DNA from: Paracyclopina nana
Taxonomy: Eukaryota; Arthropoda; Copepoda; Cyclopoida; Cyclopettidae
NCBI GenBank assembly: GCA_019096065.1
Contig: JAGUCH010000002.1
Coordinates: 8,754,501 to 8,818,500, forward strand
Direction of reading: 5' to 3'
Length of the DNA stretch: 64,000 bases
Positions 11,476-25,272 of this stretch are shown here, in pieces. The position numbers and the translations under genes were made by a program. The notes beneath the pieces are model-generated. The model saw nothing but the letters and a program-made list of their open reading frames with translations, searched no databases and was not told where the DNA came from. Positions within the stretch are counted from its first letter, which is position 1, and the number at the start of each line of letters is the position of its first letter.

Positions 11476-14400
11476 GGGACCATCTAGTGAGGTTGTCCCT
11501 GGGTAGTCACCATACCAAAGGGTTTTCTATTGCCTCGGGCCCCTGGCAGGAGATATATTGGGTCCCAAAGTTTAGGGCAACTCTTATGTAGTAAAACTTA
11601 GGACCCCTCTCACGGCCATATGAAGCAACTTTTATCTACCCATTTTTAGGCAATTTTAGCCTATATAACTTTGTTTAACAGACCTAAAAATGAAATCTTA
11701 TTACAATTATAATATGTTGTGAACAATATTTATCATGGTCATTTCCTGGGGGTACTTCCTTAAAAGTAGCAAAACTTTTCCAAATCTGCTGATATGGTGC
11801 ACATCCGTCAAATGTATGCACTTTGACGTATCTAGATGTAAGCACGAACATTTTGTTCCGAAGAATTTTACTTGATCATCGAATATTTGGCTAGTATATC
11901 ATTTGAAGAAAGGTATGCGATATTTTGCGAGTGAATAAACTCTTTTCGAAATGTGTTCATCTTTTCTCTCGGAACCTCCTTCTACACAAACTCTAATGCT
12001 AAACGACCGAACGATTTTCTTGACGAAATGTACATCTTTTCTCACCGTTGTTGTTGTTGTTATTGTTGTTGTTGTTGCTGCAAAGAATAACTGTTTGACG
12101 ACGCTTTTCAATGGTAGCAGAAATCACCATTTTGGCTTACTTGTTGTTGTTATTATTGTTATTTGACACGTTGACGATGTTGATGAGCATTTGAGCCACC
12201 AGAGCAATGGTTGTCATAAAGTTCATCATGTTGAGCCCTCCTCCACCCCCAGAGCAGTCTCCCGAATGCGAGGACATTCTGGGCTCGAAAGAGTCCATTT
12301 CGCGTTCAATCTAACGTTGCACTGCCCTGCTAGATGCGAATGGATATAGCGGTGCGGATAACTGTTTATTGTTTCATGCGCGGTTATGCCGTCAGATGGC
12401 GTTGGCTTGTAGTAGGTCGTCACGCACCATAAATGGTGCTGAAAGGCAACTTGGGAACGAGACTGAAGATGCATTGATGAAGATATGGCCGCGAAGTTTA
12501 GCGGAGGAAATGCGCGTTTTTGATGCTGAGCAGGCTTGACTCGCGTTTCCCACGGAGCAGTAGCTGGCAAACAAAGCTGTAACTAAAGCGATAAAGATAC
12601 TGGAGCTACGGAGAGATGCACTGCACAGTGGGTTTATTTGCCGATTTCACGCGCACGGAAAAAAGTCGCGAAATCAACGTAGCACCTTTTCTTATTGGCT
12701 GTAAGCTAAAAATATTGCATCCTGGCACCCGGGAGAGCAAGTAAGAGCAGCCAATTCTGGTGGATTATCAATTTATGCTATTAGCTTGACTTACCTGTCT
12801 TGGTCACTCAATTGGAGTCGTTTGGAATCAAAAGTTATGGGCGATTCAATTTTTTCTCAAATTGTGCAAAGTTGCTGTTCTACTGAATTCGCCAAAATCA
12901 ACTTTTGCCCAAAAATTATGCTTCCTTCACCAAATTTGAATCTTTATCTCTCAATTAACATTAATTTGTGCTCTTTAGATAGCCTAGAAGTCATACAAAT
13001 TAGAAACTGAAAATGGGTGCTAAAATTGGAAATCTGCGATTTGACGTAATTTCTCGTGCGCGTAAAATCGGCTTTTTGATCCACTGTGCACTGGCGAAGC
13101 GGTTGACTTGGAGTTGTCGCCGCCGCAAAAGATCCATATCTGTTGGTCCCAATGCAAGCAAACCAAGACGAGTTTTCCTCTGTTTTTTATGATCCCAAGA
13201 TTATCTGGTGGTGCTGGCTGCAACAGCAGTGGTGACTGGTAGTGCACAAACTCTGCGCGCGTTATCTTTCCATCTTGATTTGGACGACGACGACTCCTGG
13301 AAGACAAGAAGTCTCGAAGCCAGCAGTAATTCTCGCGGTCCAGCTCACCTGCTGCTCCAGAAGCATTGGCAACCCCTTGGCTGGAGGTGAGTGGGGCCAG
13401 ACATCTGACAACTTTACTACTTCGCCGAGCTGCGAGGAAAAGTGATACTTTTTAGCTTTAGGACTTTTTCACTCTCGGCCGGACCAGTTCTCCGGGCTGA
13501 TGAGGAGATATGCCAGTCCCATCCTCTCGCCAATCGATCAAATCGACAAAAAATGCTGCTGCTGCCCAAGATACTACGTGATATAATGCGGTCCGCCTCC
13601 CTGTCAATGATTATTAGTTTATGACGGCGAGCCAGGGTCGGTCAAACGCCAAGCGCCGTGATCCTGGGCTACGAGAAAGGGCTCAAGGTAGCAGCAGTGG
13701 TATATGGTCGACATTCCTTGGCGAGCGACGTCGTCTTGGATTTGGCCAAACTGCGGCCCCCCACAGCTACAATTTGACTGGGCTGACATGCCTTTACCCA
13801 GCGGGAAGTCCCCGGTTACCCCAACGCGCGTGCCACGGAAGCCTCATAATTTTCAAAAGATATGCCAAGATGGCAAACGAAGCGTAGAGGCCTTATGCTG
13901 CGGTAACCCGATCGAGACCCCCAAGTCCCTCACGCCTTGCACCTGCCACCATGGCATCGTCACTTCTTTGCTACGTTCGCATGACTCGATTCATATCCAT
14001 TTCACGGTGCGAGCTTCCTTTCTTTTGGAGAAAAACCACCACCACGAACCCTCAGAATAAGGGGGCGTCGTCACACCTGAGATGGCCAGCATCAAGGCTC
14101 GCGATGAGATGCCAATTTTCCAAGGTAGGATGATTTAAGCAGAACAGCGTTCAATGGCGATCGTGCAGATAAGGATGTGGTCAAGCAGTGCACCTTCTTC
14201 ATCTTGAATGAATGGCTCGAGATGATCTTGATGCTATGCTGCTGGTCAAACTGGTCAACAACATCATCATCATCACTGCCATTGTTGTTGTCTTCGTTGT
14301 CTTTTGAAAACAGATCGGTCATGTGCCATCATTCCAGAGGCAGCTGCTCCACATTTCAACCCTACGTGGACAACTACTCGGGGGACAGCAGCAGGCAGCA

Positions 14401-15156
14401 ACTCGAGCACTTGAATGAACTCCGAATGTATTTTTGGTTGCTGTTTGACCGACATCATTGTGTAGCATCTGAGATGATCCGGACCTCCCGCGAGGCTGCG
14501 TTCAGTTTCGCTTCTCATGACAAATGGTAGGAACGCGCAAGGGCCGAGGAGTATATGCGCATAACATCTTTAATGAGAGGTTTCTCTTCCCGCCTAAAAA
14601 GCGTCGACGTTGTAAATTCACGCGGTTCATTATGCTGCCATACAGCACATAAATGTAGCTCCTTTTAATGCGCAGCCCAAAAGCCTCGTGGAAGCATTCT
14701 TCGGCCATTTGAATGCTAAGAGGCCAATTAGAGCGCGCCAGTCTCATTTGTTGCGACGATGGCAGGCTCAAAATTGAGTCCTTTTCAAAAGCCCCTTTGT
14801 GCGCTGGCAGGAGTGACACATGCTCCTCACCTGAGTTGCAAAAAGACACCTTTTCGCGCCGCCATAACAAGTAAAAAACGAACTACTAACTCCCCTGTCA
14901 ATGGAAAATGGATGGGTTTTTCGCCTTTATTGTAGTGAGAGCATTGAGAGTCGTACTAGTATAGCGTAACACAATATGTTGTACATTTACAGGGCCAAAG
15001 AGAGGCGCGCTTATAAGTTGACAAAAATCACAGAAAAAGAAGAAGAAATTATTCCTCGATCGACTACTTGGGTAGTACACGTACACATACTACACTGACC
15101 ATTGAACAGCAGTAACTGTTGGCTCTTGATATCTTTCCAGGGGTGCTATGTACACA
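11476..15156. other. Intergenic region downstream of Lmx1 copy A
   Basis: About 3.7 kb with no gene I can support. It contains (GTT/AAC)n microsatellites at 12046-12080 and 12141-12162. The Lmx1 copy A 3' UTR enters from the right, with a minus-strand AATAAA at 14926-14931. The many reading frames around 12.2-14.9 kb are short, overlap on both strands, and have no splice or domain support. Confidence 0.5.
12046..12162. repeat. Two (GTT)n microsatellite runs
   Basis: TTG repeats with one or two interruptions at 12046-12080 and again at 12141-12162, about 60 bp apart. Simple-sequence repeats; no coding interpretation intended. Confidence 0.85.
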
Positions 15157-18100
15157 CTAGCAGCATGGGATCATCGGCCCCGAGCAGTCGGACGATGGAG
15201 AGCCTAGCCCGAGGTCACCATCGTCGGGCCCACCCGGGCCTCCACCGCCCATGCCAGCGTTGTTGCCATTGGGTGGGGCGCCCCCAGGCTCCTGGGCCCG
15301 AGTGCGTCGCCATTTGGCGCGAGCATTTTGAAACCATACCTATGGTAGAGAAAAGCCGCGTACACTAAGAGCTTGCTAATGAGGCCGCTGAGGATAGTTA
15401 TTTTACCTGTAATACTTTCTTGTCGAGTTGTGTCTTTTGTGACAGTATCTTGAGCTCCCGGCTGTCAGGGTTTTGGTTGATTTGAAAGTGATGCTTCATT
15501 ATGCGAAGCTGGTGGTGTTTGAACGACGTGCGAGCCCGTTTCGTTTTGCCGGGGCCCCCTTGGCCGTCCATGCCGGTGGAGTAGCCGCCGGCATCGAGGT
15601 AGCCGTTCATGGCCGCAAACGTCTCCACCTTTCGCTTCTTCCGTCCCCTTCGCTTCTTGAGCATGGGCTCGTTGTTGTTGTCGTACTGAAAGTCCCCGCC
15701 GTTTCCGCCCATCGGGGGAAAGTCGGGAGGCGGATACCAGCCGACTTCGCCGGGTGGCGGAGGATATGGGCCCGGTGGAAATGGCGGCATGTGGAGGCCG
15801 TGGTAGGGCGGCACGCCTTCCGGTGGGCCCACGGGGCTGTGGCCTAAAGGGTCGGGCGTGAAGGGCCCGTTGGATGGCACTGGTGCGTGCGGCGGCGGCG
15901 CCGTCGAGGGGAGGTCAGCGGAGGCCATTTCGTAGTGGACTCTGCAGTAGAGATGGTCCATGAACATGCCGAAGAGATCGCCCTTCTTGAGCACGGTGGC
16001 GCAAGTGTCGCAAGTGAAGCAGTTGACGTGGAACAGCAACTGTTTGGCTTTCATGACTAGATCCGAGGGCTGGATTTCTTGCAGACACCTCGCGCATTTG
16101 TTCACGTTGTAGATCCTGCAAGAAGAGAGTGGCGGCGATGCTGGTTAGGCGAGCTTAACAGGTGGATAATGAACTGAACTTGCCTTCGGTAATCCTCTTT
16201 GCAGTAGATGTGGCCGTCCTTTTCAAAGCAAGAGTTCTGAGTCTCCAGCTCGACGCCGCACTCCACGCATTTCAGGCAGTGCGAGTGCCACTTGACGTCC
16301 ACTGCACTCAAAAAGTATTTGTCCTTGATGCGAAGACGACAGCCCGCACAGAGGGGCAAGTAGTGGCCGCCGCCCTCGGGGTCCTCGGAGGGGTCCCCCG
16401 GGGGGCCGTGCATCGCAGGTGGGGGAGGCCCCCAGCAAGAGTCCGAGGGGGGCTTGCAGTCCATGTAGTACATCGAGCTTGGAGGCTGCTGCGGCTGCTG
16501 TGCAGGCCCCAGTGAGGTCATCTCTGACGGACTCGAGGTGGGCGGGAGCAGGAGCATGGGCTGCGAGGTTGGCACCGGCATTGGCGGGTGGTACTGGTCC
16601 ATGCTAATAATCCTATCGTCATGCGATTTGAACTCGTGATGCTGGTGGTGCAGTTTAGTCTGAAAAGACAAAAGTCTCAGTAGCTTGAGGCCGCAGGGGA
16701 TTCGCCCCGAGCCGAGGAGAAGAAGTTGACTTTTCCCTCAAGTGTGTTTAGGATGTGAGAGATCCAGTGTCTGGAGACGACACTCTCGAAAGTTCACACG
16801 CAAAAAGGAGAAATAGTAGCAGCAAAATGGGGAGGACTCCTTTGAATGGAAGCCCCCCGCTGAAAAATGTCTCTGCTTGAAATATTGCGAGGACTTTTGG
16901 CGGCTTGAGCGGCCTCCGCTGTTACTACGGCGCGGCTTTGACATGGACAAAAGCGACATGTGACCTGGGGCTTCATCATGTGTCAACCAGCATTTGTACT
17001 CGTTTCCCTGGCACTTTTATTTCACCCCCTTATTTATTATTTCAGAAGTTGACTTTACTGCTCCTCTGTTTGCTGAGTGTGAGGAGAGACTGCGAAAAAA
17101 CGATCGCTGCTGAAACATCTTCATGCATCTAATATTTAGCTGAAAAGGCGTACTCTAAAGAATTAATCTTTTCATCCAAAATGCTCGCGTCATGGAGGTG
17201 AAAAATCATCATGCGTTTTTCAGCTTTGATCTTGATGATGAATTAAATTACTGAAACGAAACATGACTTCATAAAAAGGAGTAACTCAGCTCCTACGAAT
17301 ATTATTTCTATCCATCTACTGATTTTTATAAGGCTTCTTTTAATTGCTTGTTCGCCAATTGTCGAACATCTCATCATAAGTCATGAAATATTGATATGCA
17401 ACAGCGAGTTTTACCAGCACAAGCTAGGCCAAATCGCCAGTGTCTTTGCCAACTTTGGGGCCAAAGGTCGACGTTGACGACGGGGAAAAAACACCTCGCT
17501 GTCAATCAAGTAAAAACTTGCCATAAGTGAAATGTGAGGAAAACTCGGTCACTTGCTCATTTTGGGTCATTTCAAAATGCCAGCTATAAACATGGAGCAG
17601 CACAAACTCTTTTTTCTTTCTTCCCAGGAAAGCCTCATAACATGAACGCAAGGTCAGGCTGTAAAACCTTTATTTACTCAAACAAAATACTGAAGTTGTT
17701 AAAAAGGGATGAAATATGCAAGCAATAAAAAGGATTTACGAAGGTTTGCAGCGGCAGCAGCTGTAAAATCTGCCATTTTACCACTGCAACAGCAGCGCTA
17801 GCTCTGACGTTTGAAAAATGCCATCCAATTTGATAAGCTATCTAAACGAGATGAAGGCTAGAAAGCATTTTCAGCTTTGTTAAACAAACATGGCGGCGGC
17901 AACAGCCGGTGTGCACAAGGGAGGGTAAGCCTCAAATAAAAAGCGATCAACATGTTCTAAGTGGACGCATTATTTTGCACGAGTGTCCGCGCCCGGAATT
18001 AAAGGTTGCCCGCAAGATTGAGTGGGGCCGAGGTGCGATTTTTTACCCGCTCAATTTAGAAAGGCCATACGTTATGCCCGCCGAGCCATTTGCTATGCAA

Positions 18101-18321
18101 AGCTGAACGCAGAAAAAGATGCGCTGCTGTTACGATCAACTCCTTGGGGAGTTGGATCGGATTTGCCAGACTTATTAATCCTTCTTCGCAATAAATAGCA
18201 GAATCGGATTAAAAACGACTCCCCAGAGATCAGATCCTTCAGCCTAGGATATTCTTACCTTTCCCGGGCTGTCCGAATTGCGGTGGGGTGAGGACGAGGC
18301 CGGCTCGATGAGAATCCCCAT
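15157..18321 (-). CDS. LIM-homeodomain transcription factor, Lmx1 class, copy A
   Basis: Four minus-strand exons (18321-18259, 16659-16184, 16115-15407, 15339-15157) stay in phase and give 476 residues. LIM1 is at about 124-177 (CAGCRLRIKDKYFLSAVDVKWHSHC on), LIM2 at about 185-240 (CARCLQEIQPSDLVMKA on) and the homeodomain at about 370-430 (KTKRARTSFKHHQLRIMK..., ending VWFQNARAKWRR). These are the Lmx1a/Lmx1b hallmarks: nuclear DNA-binding regulators of neuronal and limb identity that bind FLAT/AT-rich sites and recruit LDB through the LIM domains. The LIM2-homeodomain linker is proline/glycine rich. The intron at 16116-16183 has a GC donor (AAG|GCAAGT) rather than GT; only this choice keeps phase. 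The first exon is a 21-residue piece starting MGILIEPASSS and is the least certain part. Minus-strand AATAAA at 14926-14931. Confidence 0.9.
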
Positions 18322-18635
18322 AGTGAGGTCACACGGCGAGGTCACTTAATAGCGGCTGCATCGACACTACAGCCTCGGAGGTCGTCGTCTTTCTCGTGGT
18401 TGCAACCGAACTTTCCACGTGCTGGTCGCACATCGACTGCCACTCCACTTCGTCGTCCACATCCAGGTAAAACGAGTCGCGGAACTCGGAACGGCGAACG
18501 GCGGCGCGAAACGCGGTTGGGAGGCCGGCATGTGCGCAAAAGCGCAAATCCTGCGCGCGCACCCATTTTCCGCCCGCAGACCCCGCCCCCCGTCATCACT
18601 CCAAGCGTGAGATTTTGCAATCTTCTACGCCTCAG

Positions 18636-18664
18636 CATCATCATCATCGTCGTCGTCGTCGTCG
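18636..18664. repeat. (CAT)n(CGT)n microsatellite
   Basis: A compound triplet run, about four CAT units followed by about six CGT units, just upstream of the first Lmx1 copy A exon. Confidence 0.8.
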
Positions 18665-20380
18665 CAGTCATCTCGAGAAAAAATGGAAAAGCAACGCTGC
18701 TGCGTGAGAAAGAAGAAACCTTTCTTCGGCCGCGAGCTTCTGGGGGATATCTTTATGGGCGACGGCGATAAGAAAGTCTGTCCAATTTGAGATAGGCGTG
18801 TAACAAGCACACTTCTTGGCAGCTTCGATAAGGGCGTAGTTGTTTCCCCCCGAAGCAGCAGGAATGGCAGCCAAATAAGTGGGGTGGTCTTCGCATGATC
18901 ATGGATAGGCGGGGGAGTCACTTTGGTGTGTTCCACGTTGGGTAGCCTGCAAAGAACTAGTCATTTTGTCCACACCGAATTCATGCGTGATGGCCGATCG
19001 CGCTCGTTTTTCCTCGGCACCTCGGTTTATCAGCGGTTTTAATTAGGTACTACACAACCTGAGCAACAACCCAAAAGTTGGTTATCTAGTTTCCACCGCC
19101 ACAAATACTTTTTTTTTCGTTCGGCAGCGAGACGTCTTGACCGACGAGGACGATTAAAAGACTCGTTCTTGCACGCAAACCGCGATTGCAAAGCTAATCG
19201 ATGACGTTCTCCTCCATTCACGATGGCTGGCATTATGCGGAAAAAATTATGATGATCCTCCTCGTTATTCTGGTCGAGCTTACAAAGGAGCTTGTTAGTC
19301 GCTTCAGCAGCTACTTTGAAGAATAAAGAGAACCACTCGACTCACGTTCATGCATTTTGAAAGAATAATAAAAAACGAGTAGCATGCCGTATACTGGAGG
19401 CGAACAACTTTCCTCGTCGGTGCTGCGAGGAAACGATGTAGGTTTTTTAGTAGGTGTAGACCACCCCAACGAACGACAACTTAGAATAGTAGCTAAAGCT
19501 ATCAGCAGCATTCTTTTTTTGTGTGTCCAGAACCGGTCTAGATGTTCAACCCGAAACTGATAGAAACGGGGGCAGATATGGACTTGAGTCTGACCTTTTC
19601 GAGCAGCTCGGTGCACTTCTTCTTATAGTGCTTTTTCTACGGAGTGGCGCACAAAAGCGCTGAAATAGCGCGTGGCGTAACTTTACGCAGAGCGCTTATT
19701 GATTTTCCACCCCGTGGCTTAGTTTTCGAGACGACAAGAAGGGGCAGCCGTAAAGGCTGAACTCATGCAAATTGGACGCGCGCAGTTTGAACTTTTGATT
19801 GGCCACTCCATAAGTGCATGAAGGATGCCATGGCAGAAACCCGCTTCGAATTTCACCGGGCCACGATATGCGGGGACATACTGAAGGAAGAGCCGCCGTG
19901 AGAATCTTGCCACGATTAACATTCATGAGCGGCTGTCGGCGTAAATCTCCAGGCCCCCGAAAAAGTCATCTCGAGTCAAGTAGGCGGGGCAGTACCGTTC
20001 CCAATTAACCGCGCCATTATATCAGACTCGCCCATCTTTATGTTAGTAGCCACGGATGGGTCAGTCCAAGCTCATTATTCATTCGGCCGATTCATCGCCT
20101 CCTGCAGCGAAATCAGTGCAGCAGCAGCAGCAAAGATGAAACATCGGCCCCAAGCACGAAACCCGCTCGCTTCTGAATGTATGCAGACCGACCCCTTATT
20201 CCTTCCCCTCCTCGCCGAGCCCATAAATATCATCGACTAGAATCAATTTCCAAGATAGCCTTATGCCATGACATCCTACTTGACCATGTTAATGGAATAT
20301 TAACTTCGGGCCTCGTAACTTAGACCAGAGTCAATATTTGAACAACGCCCATTTTTTGCCTGAGAAAAAAAATGGTTTTT

Positions 20381-20788
20381 GATGATGATGATGATGCGTT
20401 CGTTGGGTCAACGGCCACAAGTATATAGAGACAGTAGTCGTAGCAGTGCATAGACACATCTGTCGTTGTGGGCTTCGTTAACATTCCTCGGCTTCCCATC
20501 GCATCGCAGCCGAGCAGAGCTACTGTCTGTCGATCCCAATGCCGATCCACGGCAAATCGGAGCAATTGGGTCATCACCATTCGACACGCTGCAATTAAAC
20601 GGCTTTCACGCGCGTGCATGCGCAGGTACAACAACGATGATGATGATGATGTCAACAGCGGCCAGCATCTGCCGTGATCAATCGATTTCTAAAAACCATC
20701 TCATGAATTCTTCATGTGATGGATCGTGACAAGTTATTGTAGAGCGCAAAAGCACGCGCCCGATTAAAAAGGACAGCAGCAGCAGCAG
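20381..20788. repeat. Cluster of GAT and CAG triplet runs
   Basis: (GAT)5 at 20381-20396, (GAT)5 at 20637-20651 and (CAG)5 at 20773-20788, within 400 bp in the Lmx1 intergenic space. Confidence 0.8.
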
Positions 20789-21212
20789 TTGTTATTATTA
20801 AGTGGAAAAAGGGGTTATCGCGCGGGGCTAACCTTTTTAGAGTGCTCATCCATTACCCGAAACTGAAGGCTGATGGATGGATGGGCATCCAAACTGATAT
20901 TCCGGATGCATGCCACGAAGAGATGGATTTGGGCTTATGGGTCGTGTGAAAAGTCAGCACGCTCGCTAAAACGCATAACGAGCGAGTGGGAGGAGGGTGA
21001 AGAATGTCATCGGGCTGGAAGTGAGGCGACCCGGAGAATTTGGAAGCAGCAGAGAAAAGCAATAACAGTAAAAATGCAGAAGCTGAAAAATTCAATCTCG
21101 CCACGATATTGGCATTATTGCACCGCCCGCGGGGTCGGCACAAAAGGACTCGCGATTGGCTTTTTATTGCAGCCCTTCAGCTTTTTAATGCTTGCTTCGC
21201 ATGTCATTGCTA

Positions 21213-21230
21213 AGCAGCAGCAGCAGCAGA
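21213..21230. repeat. (CAG)n microsatellite
   Basis: About six AGC/CAG units. Similar runs lie at 21661-21671, 24764-24780 and 25257-25272. Confidence 0.8.
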
Positions 21231-24200
21231 TGAAACACTAGCATCTTTAATAGACCCATGGGGTCCCGAAAACGAGTCACGCCCAACGGACCGACTACTG
21301 AGTTACCCACCCGGGGGTGTCCTTTGCAGGCTCCTTTTCGGGATTTGGCATCATCGAACTTTTTCCCAGCAATCCCCTACACGTGTGGCATTTAGCATCA
21401 TCGGTAGCAGTAGTAGTAGTTTGGAGGAGGCTTGACAAATTGGAATTGGATCTTGTCCGGATATCGACTTACATCATGTCCGGAATCTCTCACACGCATC
21501 CCAATCTTTCCCATGCACTATGACTGGCTGACTGGGCTCCAATTTCATCAGAAGAGCAGGGAAGGCCGACAAAAGCAACGCATTAAACACTATCTTGTCC
21601 GCCGCAATTAGCCGGGCTTTTGATCCCATTATTTCAGTTATGGCACCGTCATCCCAAAAGCAGCAGCAGCTCCCCAATGACTATGATTATTATTATCCCC
21701 CCTCCATGCCATGTTTGTAATCCTACGCTAAATCAATGTTGAGCAGTTTTGAATAATAAGAATAATAATAAGGATTTACCGACGGGAGCAGAAAAGCTAG
21801 CACACTTTTCGAGCATTCGTACAAAAGGCTGGTCTTTTGTTGCCTGCTGTCTGCAGACGGCGCTATACTTCATGCTCCGCTGAGATCTGACCATTTTCAG
21901 TGTACTACGGCACATGTGACGTAGAATGCTATGCTGGCTGCATATTTTAACAAAGAAGAAAAAAGCGGGCCATGGATGTGTAAGGAGAGCGAGAAAAAAT
22001 AGCCCTCAGCAGCCAGACCGATCGCTCATCAAAGCCATAAGGGTTTGCTTTTGTTTCACAAGAAGTTTTTTCCACGTGCCACGCACGTACGTCGAAGCAG
22101 GACAGAAATCAATATTGACACAGCTTCCCGTTTCATTTTGAAAGCGGGATCCACTGGTGGTAAAACAACCCATTTAGGAGTTAACTGTCCAAGCACTACG
22201 ACGACGAAGTCGGCAACTGCTCGTGTCAACTAGGGGGTCTGATTTCAAAACAAACATCGACCCCAAGTTTCGCCACCAAAATGTACGCGACATGACATGC
22301 GAGCAAACATCACATTTTTTCATCTTGGGATTAGCAGTAGCAGCAGCTAGAGAAAATCTTCAAGCCAGATGTCACAGCAGATTGCGTGACAATAATTCTT
22401 GGCTTGATTTTGAGAAAGAACAGAAATCCATGACGACTTCAAGGAAGTTTGCATCATCATCATCATCTATAGAAGAAAATCACCGTCATTAATGGGCAGA
22501 GCCAACCAGCAGGTTCTCTGTATGCAGCCAGCTAGGGTAGCATTTGGCCGAGGAGCAAGGGCTTTTTTGAATGGAAATAAAAATCCGTAGAGCGAGAGCA
22601 TGTCAGCAGCATTGACAACAACATCATCAACGCCTAGTTAGGTGAGTTGACACAAAAATCTGCTCGGTCATGAATCAGTATGGTGGTTTATTGCATTCCA
22701 TTTCAGACTAGTGAACTTGTGCATGCACACTGAGCCCCTGCTGGGCTTGAATAAGTTCCTTCGATAATTTTCACGGCCCACCACCTCCGGGATATTTGCC
22801 TGATTTCAAGGATGTCTGAAAAAGCAGCTAAAGTGCAAGAAGAGAGAGCTCTGTAGCATGTTTCTGCTCCTCGCGCTTAACGAAGGCAATTCGAGACTCT
22901 CCCCCTCTCGAGCTGCAGTGCTGATGCCGTGCTTGTTAGTTTTCCCCCTATACGCCACCCCTGACTTTTCAAAGGCCCTGTTCATGTGGCAAATGTGCAA
23001 CATTTCCAGCCCTAATAGCTCAATGTTTCACCTGCTGCCGAGAAATATGAACGCTCCACGCTCGCCCCTCTTCACAGTAATAATGCTGCGCTGAAACAAT
23101 GCAAATTATTCAGCAGGAAAATGCAGTGACCATGGCAATCAGATGAGTGCAAAACAACGCGCAACTGAGATACGCTCGTCAGCAGCTCCACTAAATTGCT
23201 TGACTTGTTAAATGTCACGATAAAGCCGAGGAGGAGCGGCGATAGGATCAGAAAAACAGTGGCCATCCATTCAAACGATCCAACGCTGCTGGCTGGCGAT
23301 CTGAGGAAAATCAAACAAACAAGACGAAGGGTTGGAAAAATGACTGATTGCCCTCATTTCAGTATCTAATGAAGAATTCCAGGAATGGACAGCAGCACTG
23401 ATGATGGAAGCGGGCAGCCCCCGCGCAATTGGGGCCGCCCCGCCCTCCCCACCTTTAGTCCATAGATCAGAGTTGGCAACAACGAGGCCAACAGATAACT
23501 TGGCCGGTCATTTGTCATGGATATGGAGCAGCAGCAGCGATAAGTTGTTGTGCATACTGGATCATCAGTCAACGAGCACGACTGCTACAAAGAGAGAGAA
23601 AAAATACTATGACACGTTCCATGCTCACCGGTGACACATTTACTGCAATTGTGATCGTGATCTCTCTCTCGAATTCTTGAGAGCAAGATGATGATGATGA
23701 CAACATTGACGAGTCATCGTGCTGTTCCCGCCCGCAGAGCAGCCATACCTGAAAAAGAGCATATTATATTGAAATCTCCGACCCGAAGGACACGCCATTA
23801 ATCATGGCTGGGCTTTTGTGTGAGCGTTCTTTTCTTCCTGCTTACTTTGCCCACCTGTTGAGCATGAGAAAGTGAAACTTGAATTCTTCATTATTCAGAG
23901 TTGAGGCTTCTTTCTTTGCAGTGGATGTGAGCTCCAGCGAGCTGTAAGAATAGCTAACAGACCATTATGATGATTATTATGAACTACTACTGTATGCGCT
24001 TACCGTTGAAAATTCGACGATCTGCTTGTTATCCTGGCCCCATACTGGGCACCCCCAAAAAATGGTTATGCACCAAAAAAAATCAAGATCAACTCCAATT
24101 ACCGCAGAGCAACTGCAACGGAGGATCGAGCAAAAATGTCGAGTACAACTTTTAGAGAGACCCCAAGGGGGAAATCTCGTTTGCGTTCTGCGTGACAAAA

Positions 24201-24763
24201 ACACGAACAATATGCCAGCAGGACATGATGCTATGGGGACAAACCAATTCCAACAATCTGCTCATGTATAACGCGTTGCAGTGGAAATATGGCTGCTGCA
24301 ACATGCTGGGCTCCTCAAATTTTTACGACACTCAGCCCTACTTGACAGATTTATTGTTTCAAGCATGCCAAGCCAGTAGTGCTGCGCTGCTACCCTTAAG
24401 ACTTTTTTCCGGGGCGAATTTTCCGCACGATCTTTAATTGTCCGTGACCGCAAGATGATGCGGCAAGCAGAATTGTAAGCCACTTGCGCTCAAAGTAGCG
24501 GCACAGGGTGGCCAACAGGCAAAGGCGGGGGGTCGATGACAATTCAGGCAAATGGGGCACCCTGTGCGAGGAATGCCGGTTATGCATATTAAAAGCATGG
24601 GAAACAAAACATCTCTTTCCCAAGGAGGGAACATCCATTGTTTTCTCGCGTTCAGCTCTCAAGACGCAATTTCAGTTGCTGATTAAAAGACGCTACTGAG
24701 CGCTTCATCACATCTGATAGTTCTGGCCCAGAGACCTCGACATCCGTTCACTCACAAAAAAGT

Positions 24764-25272
24764 AGCAGCAGCAGCAGCAAAAAACCTCGATTTCAGCTGC
24801 TGCCTTTTATTATCATGACCGATTGGTATCTCGCCATTATTCAATATAGAGTTGCAGCAGCCCCGACTACTTTTTTATGGGGAGGTCGACAACGGGGAAA
24901 ATGGCGGCGTAACAATTTGCGGCAACGCGATCCCTAATAACCACGATGACACGCGGTACTACACATAACAAGTGAATATGAACTGCAATTTTAGCAGTAA
25001 TGAGGTCTTTGGACACGTGGCAATCGCGTGGCGTAGACAAATCAGAGAGGGGAAACCGAAGCAGCGCAAGAAGGAGACAAAAAAAAAAAACTTTAATCCC
25101 CCATTTCCCCGCTGTCCAATTGTCCATGCATCGTCTTCCTCAGCTTTTGATTTGACAAGCAAAAAGTCACAGCATCAAAATAACACTCTAGCTGCTCTCG
25201 TCCCAAGTCAAGTTGTCATGGAAAATAATAATAATGATGATGGTTAAAGGTCATGAGCAGCAGCAGCAGCTT
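24764..25272. repeat. Two (CAG)n runs
   Basis: CAG/AGC runs of about five units each at 24764-24780 and 25257-25272, both in the same orientation, in non-coding sequence between the Lmx1 genes. Confidence 0.8.

Noticed and set aside
13020-14870. A set of overlapping 60-120-residue frames on both strands
   Set aside because: No splice partners, no domains, both strands equally open; consistent with GC-mixed non-coding DNA.
15473-16515. Long plus-strand frames opposite Lmx1 copy A
   Set aside because: They are antisense shadows of GC-rich coding exons; the minus strand carries the LIM domains and homeodomain.
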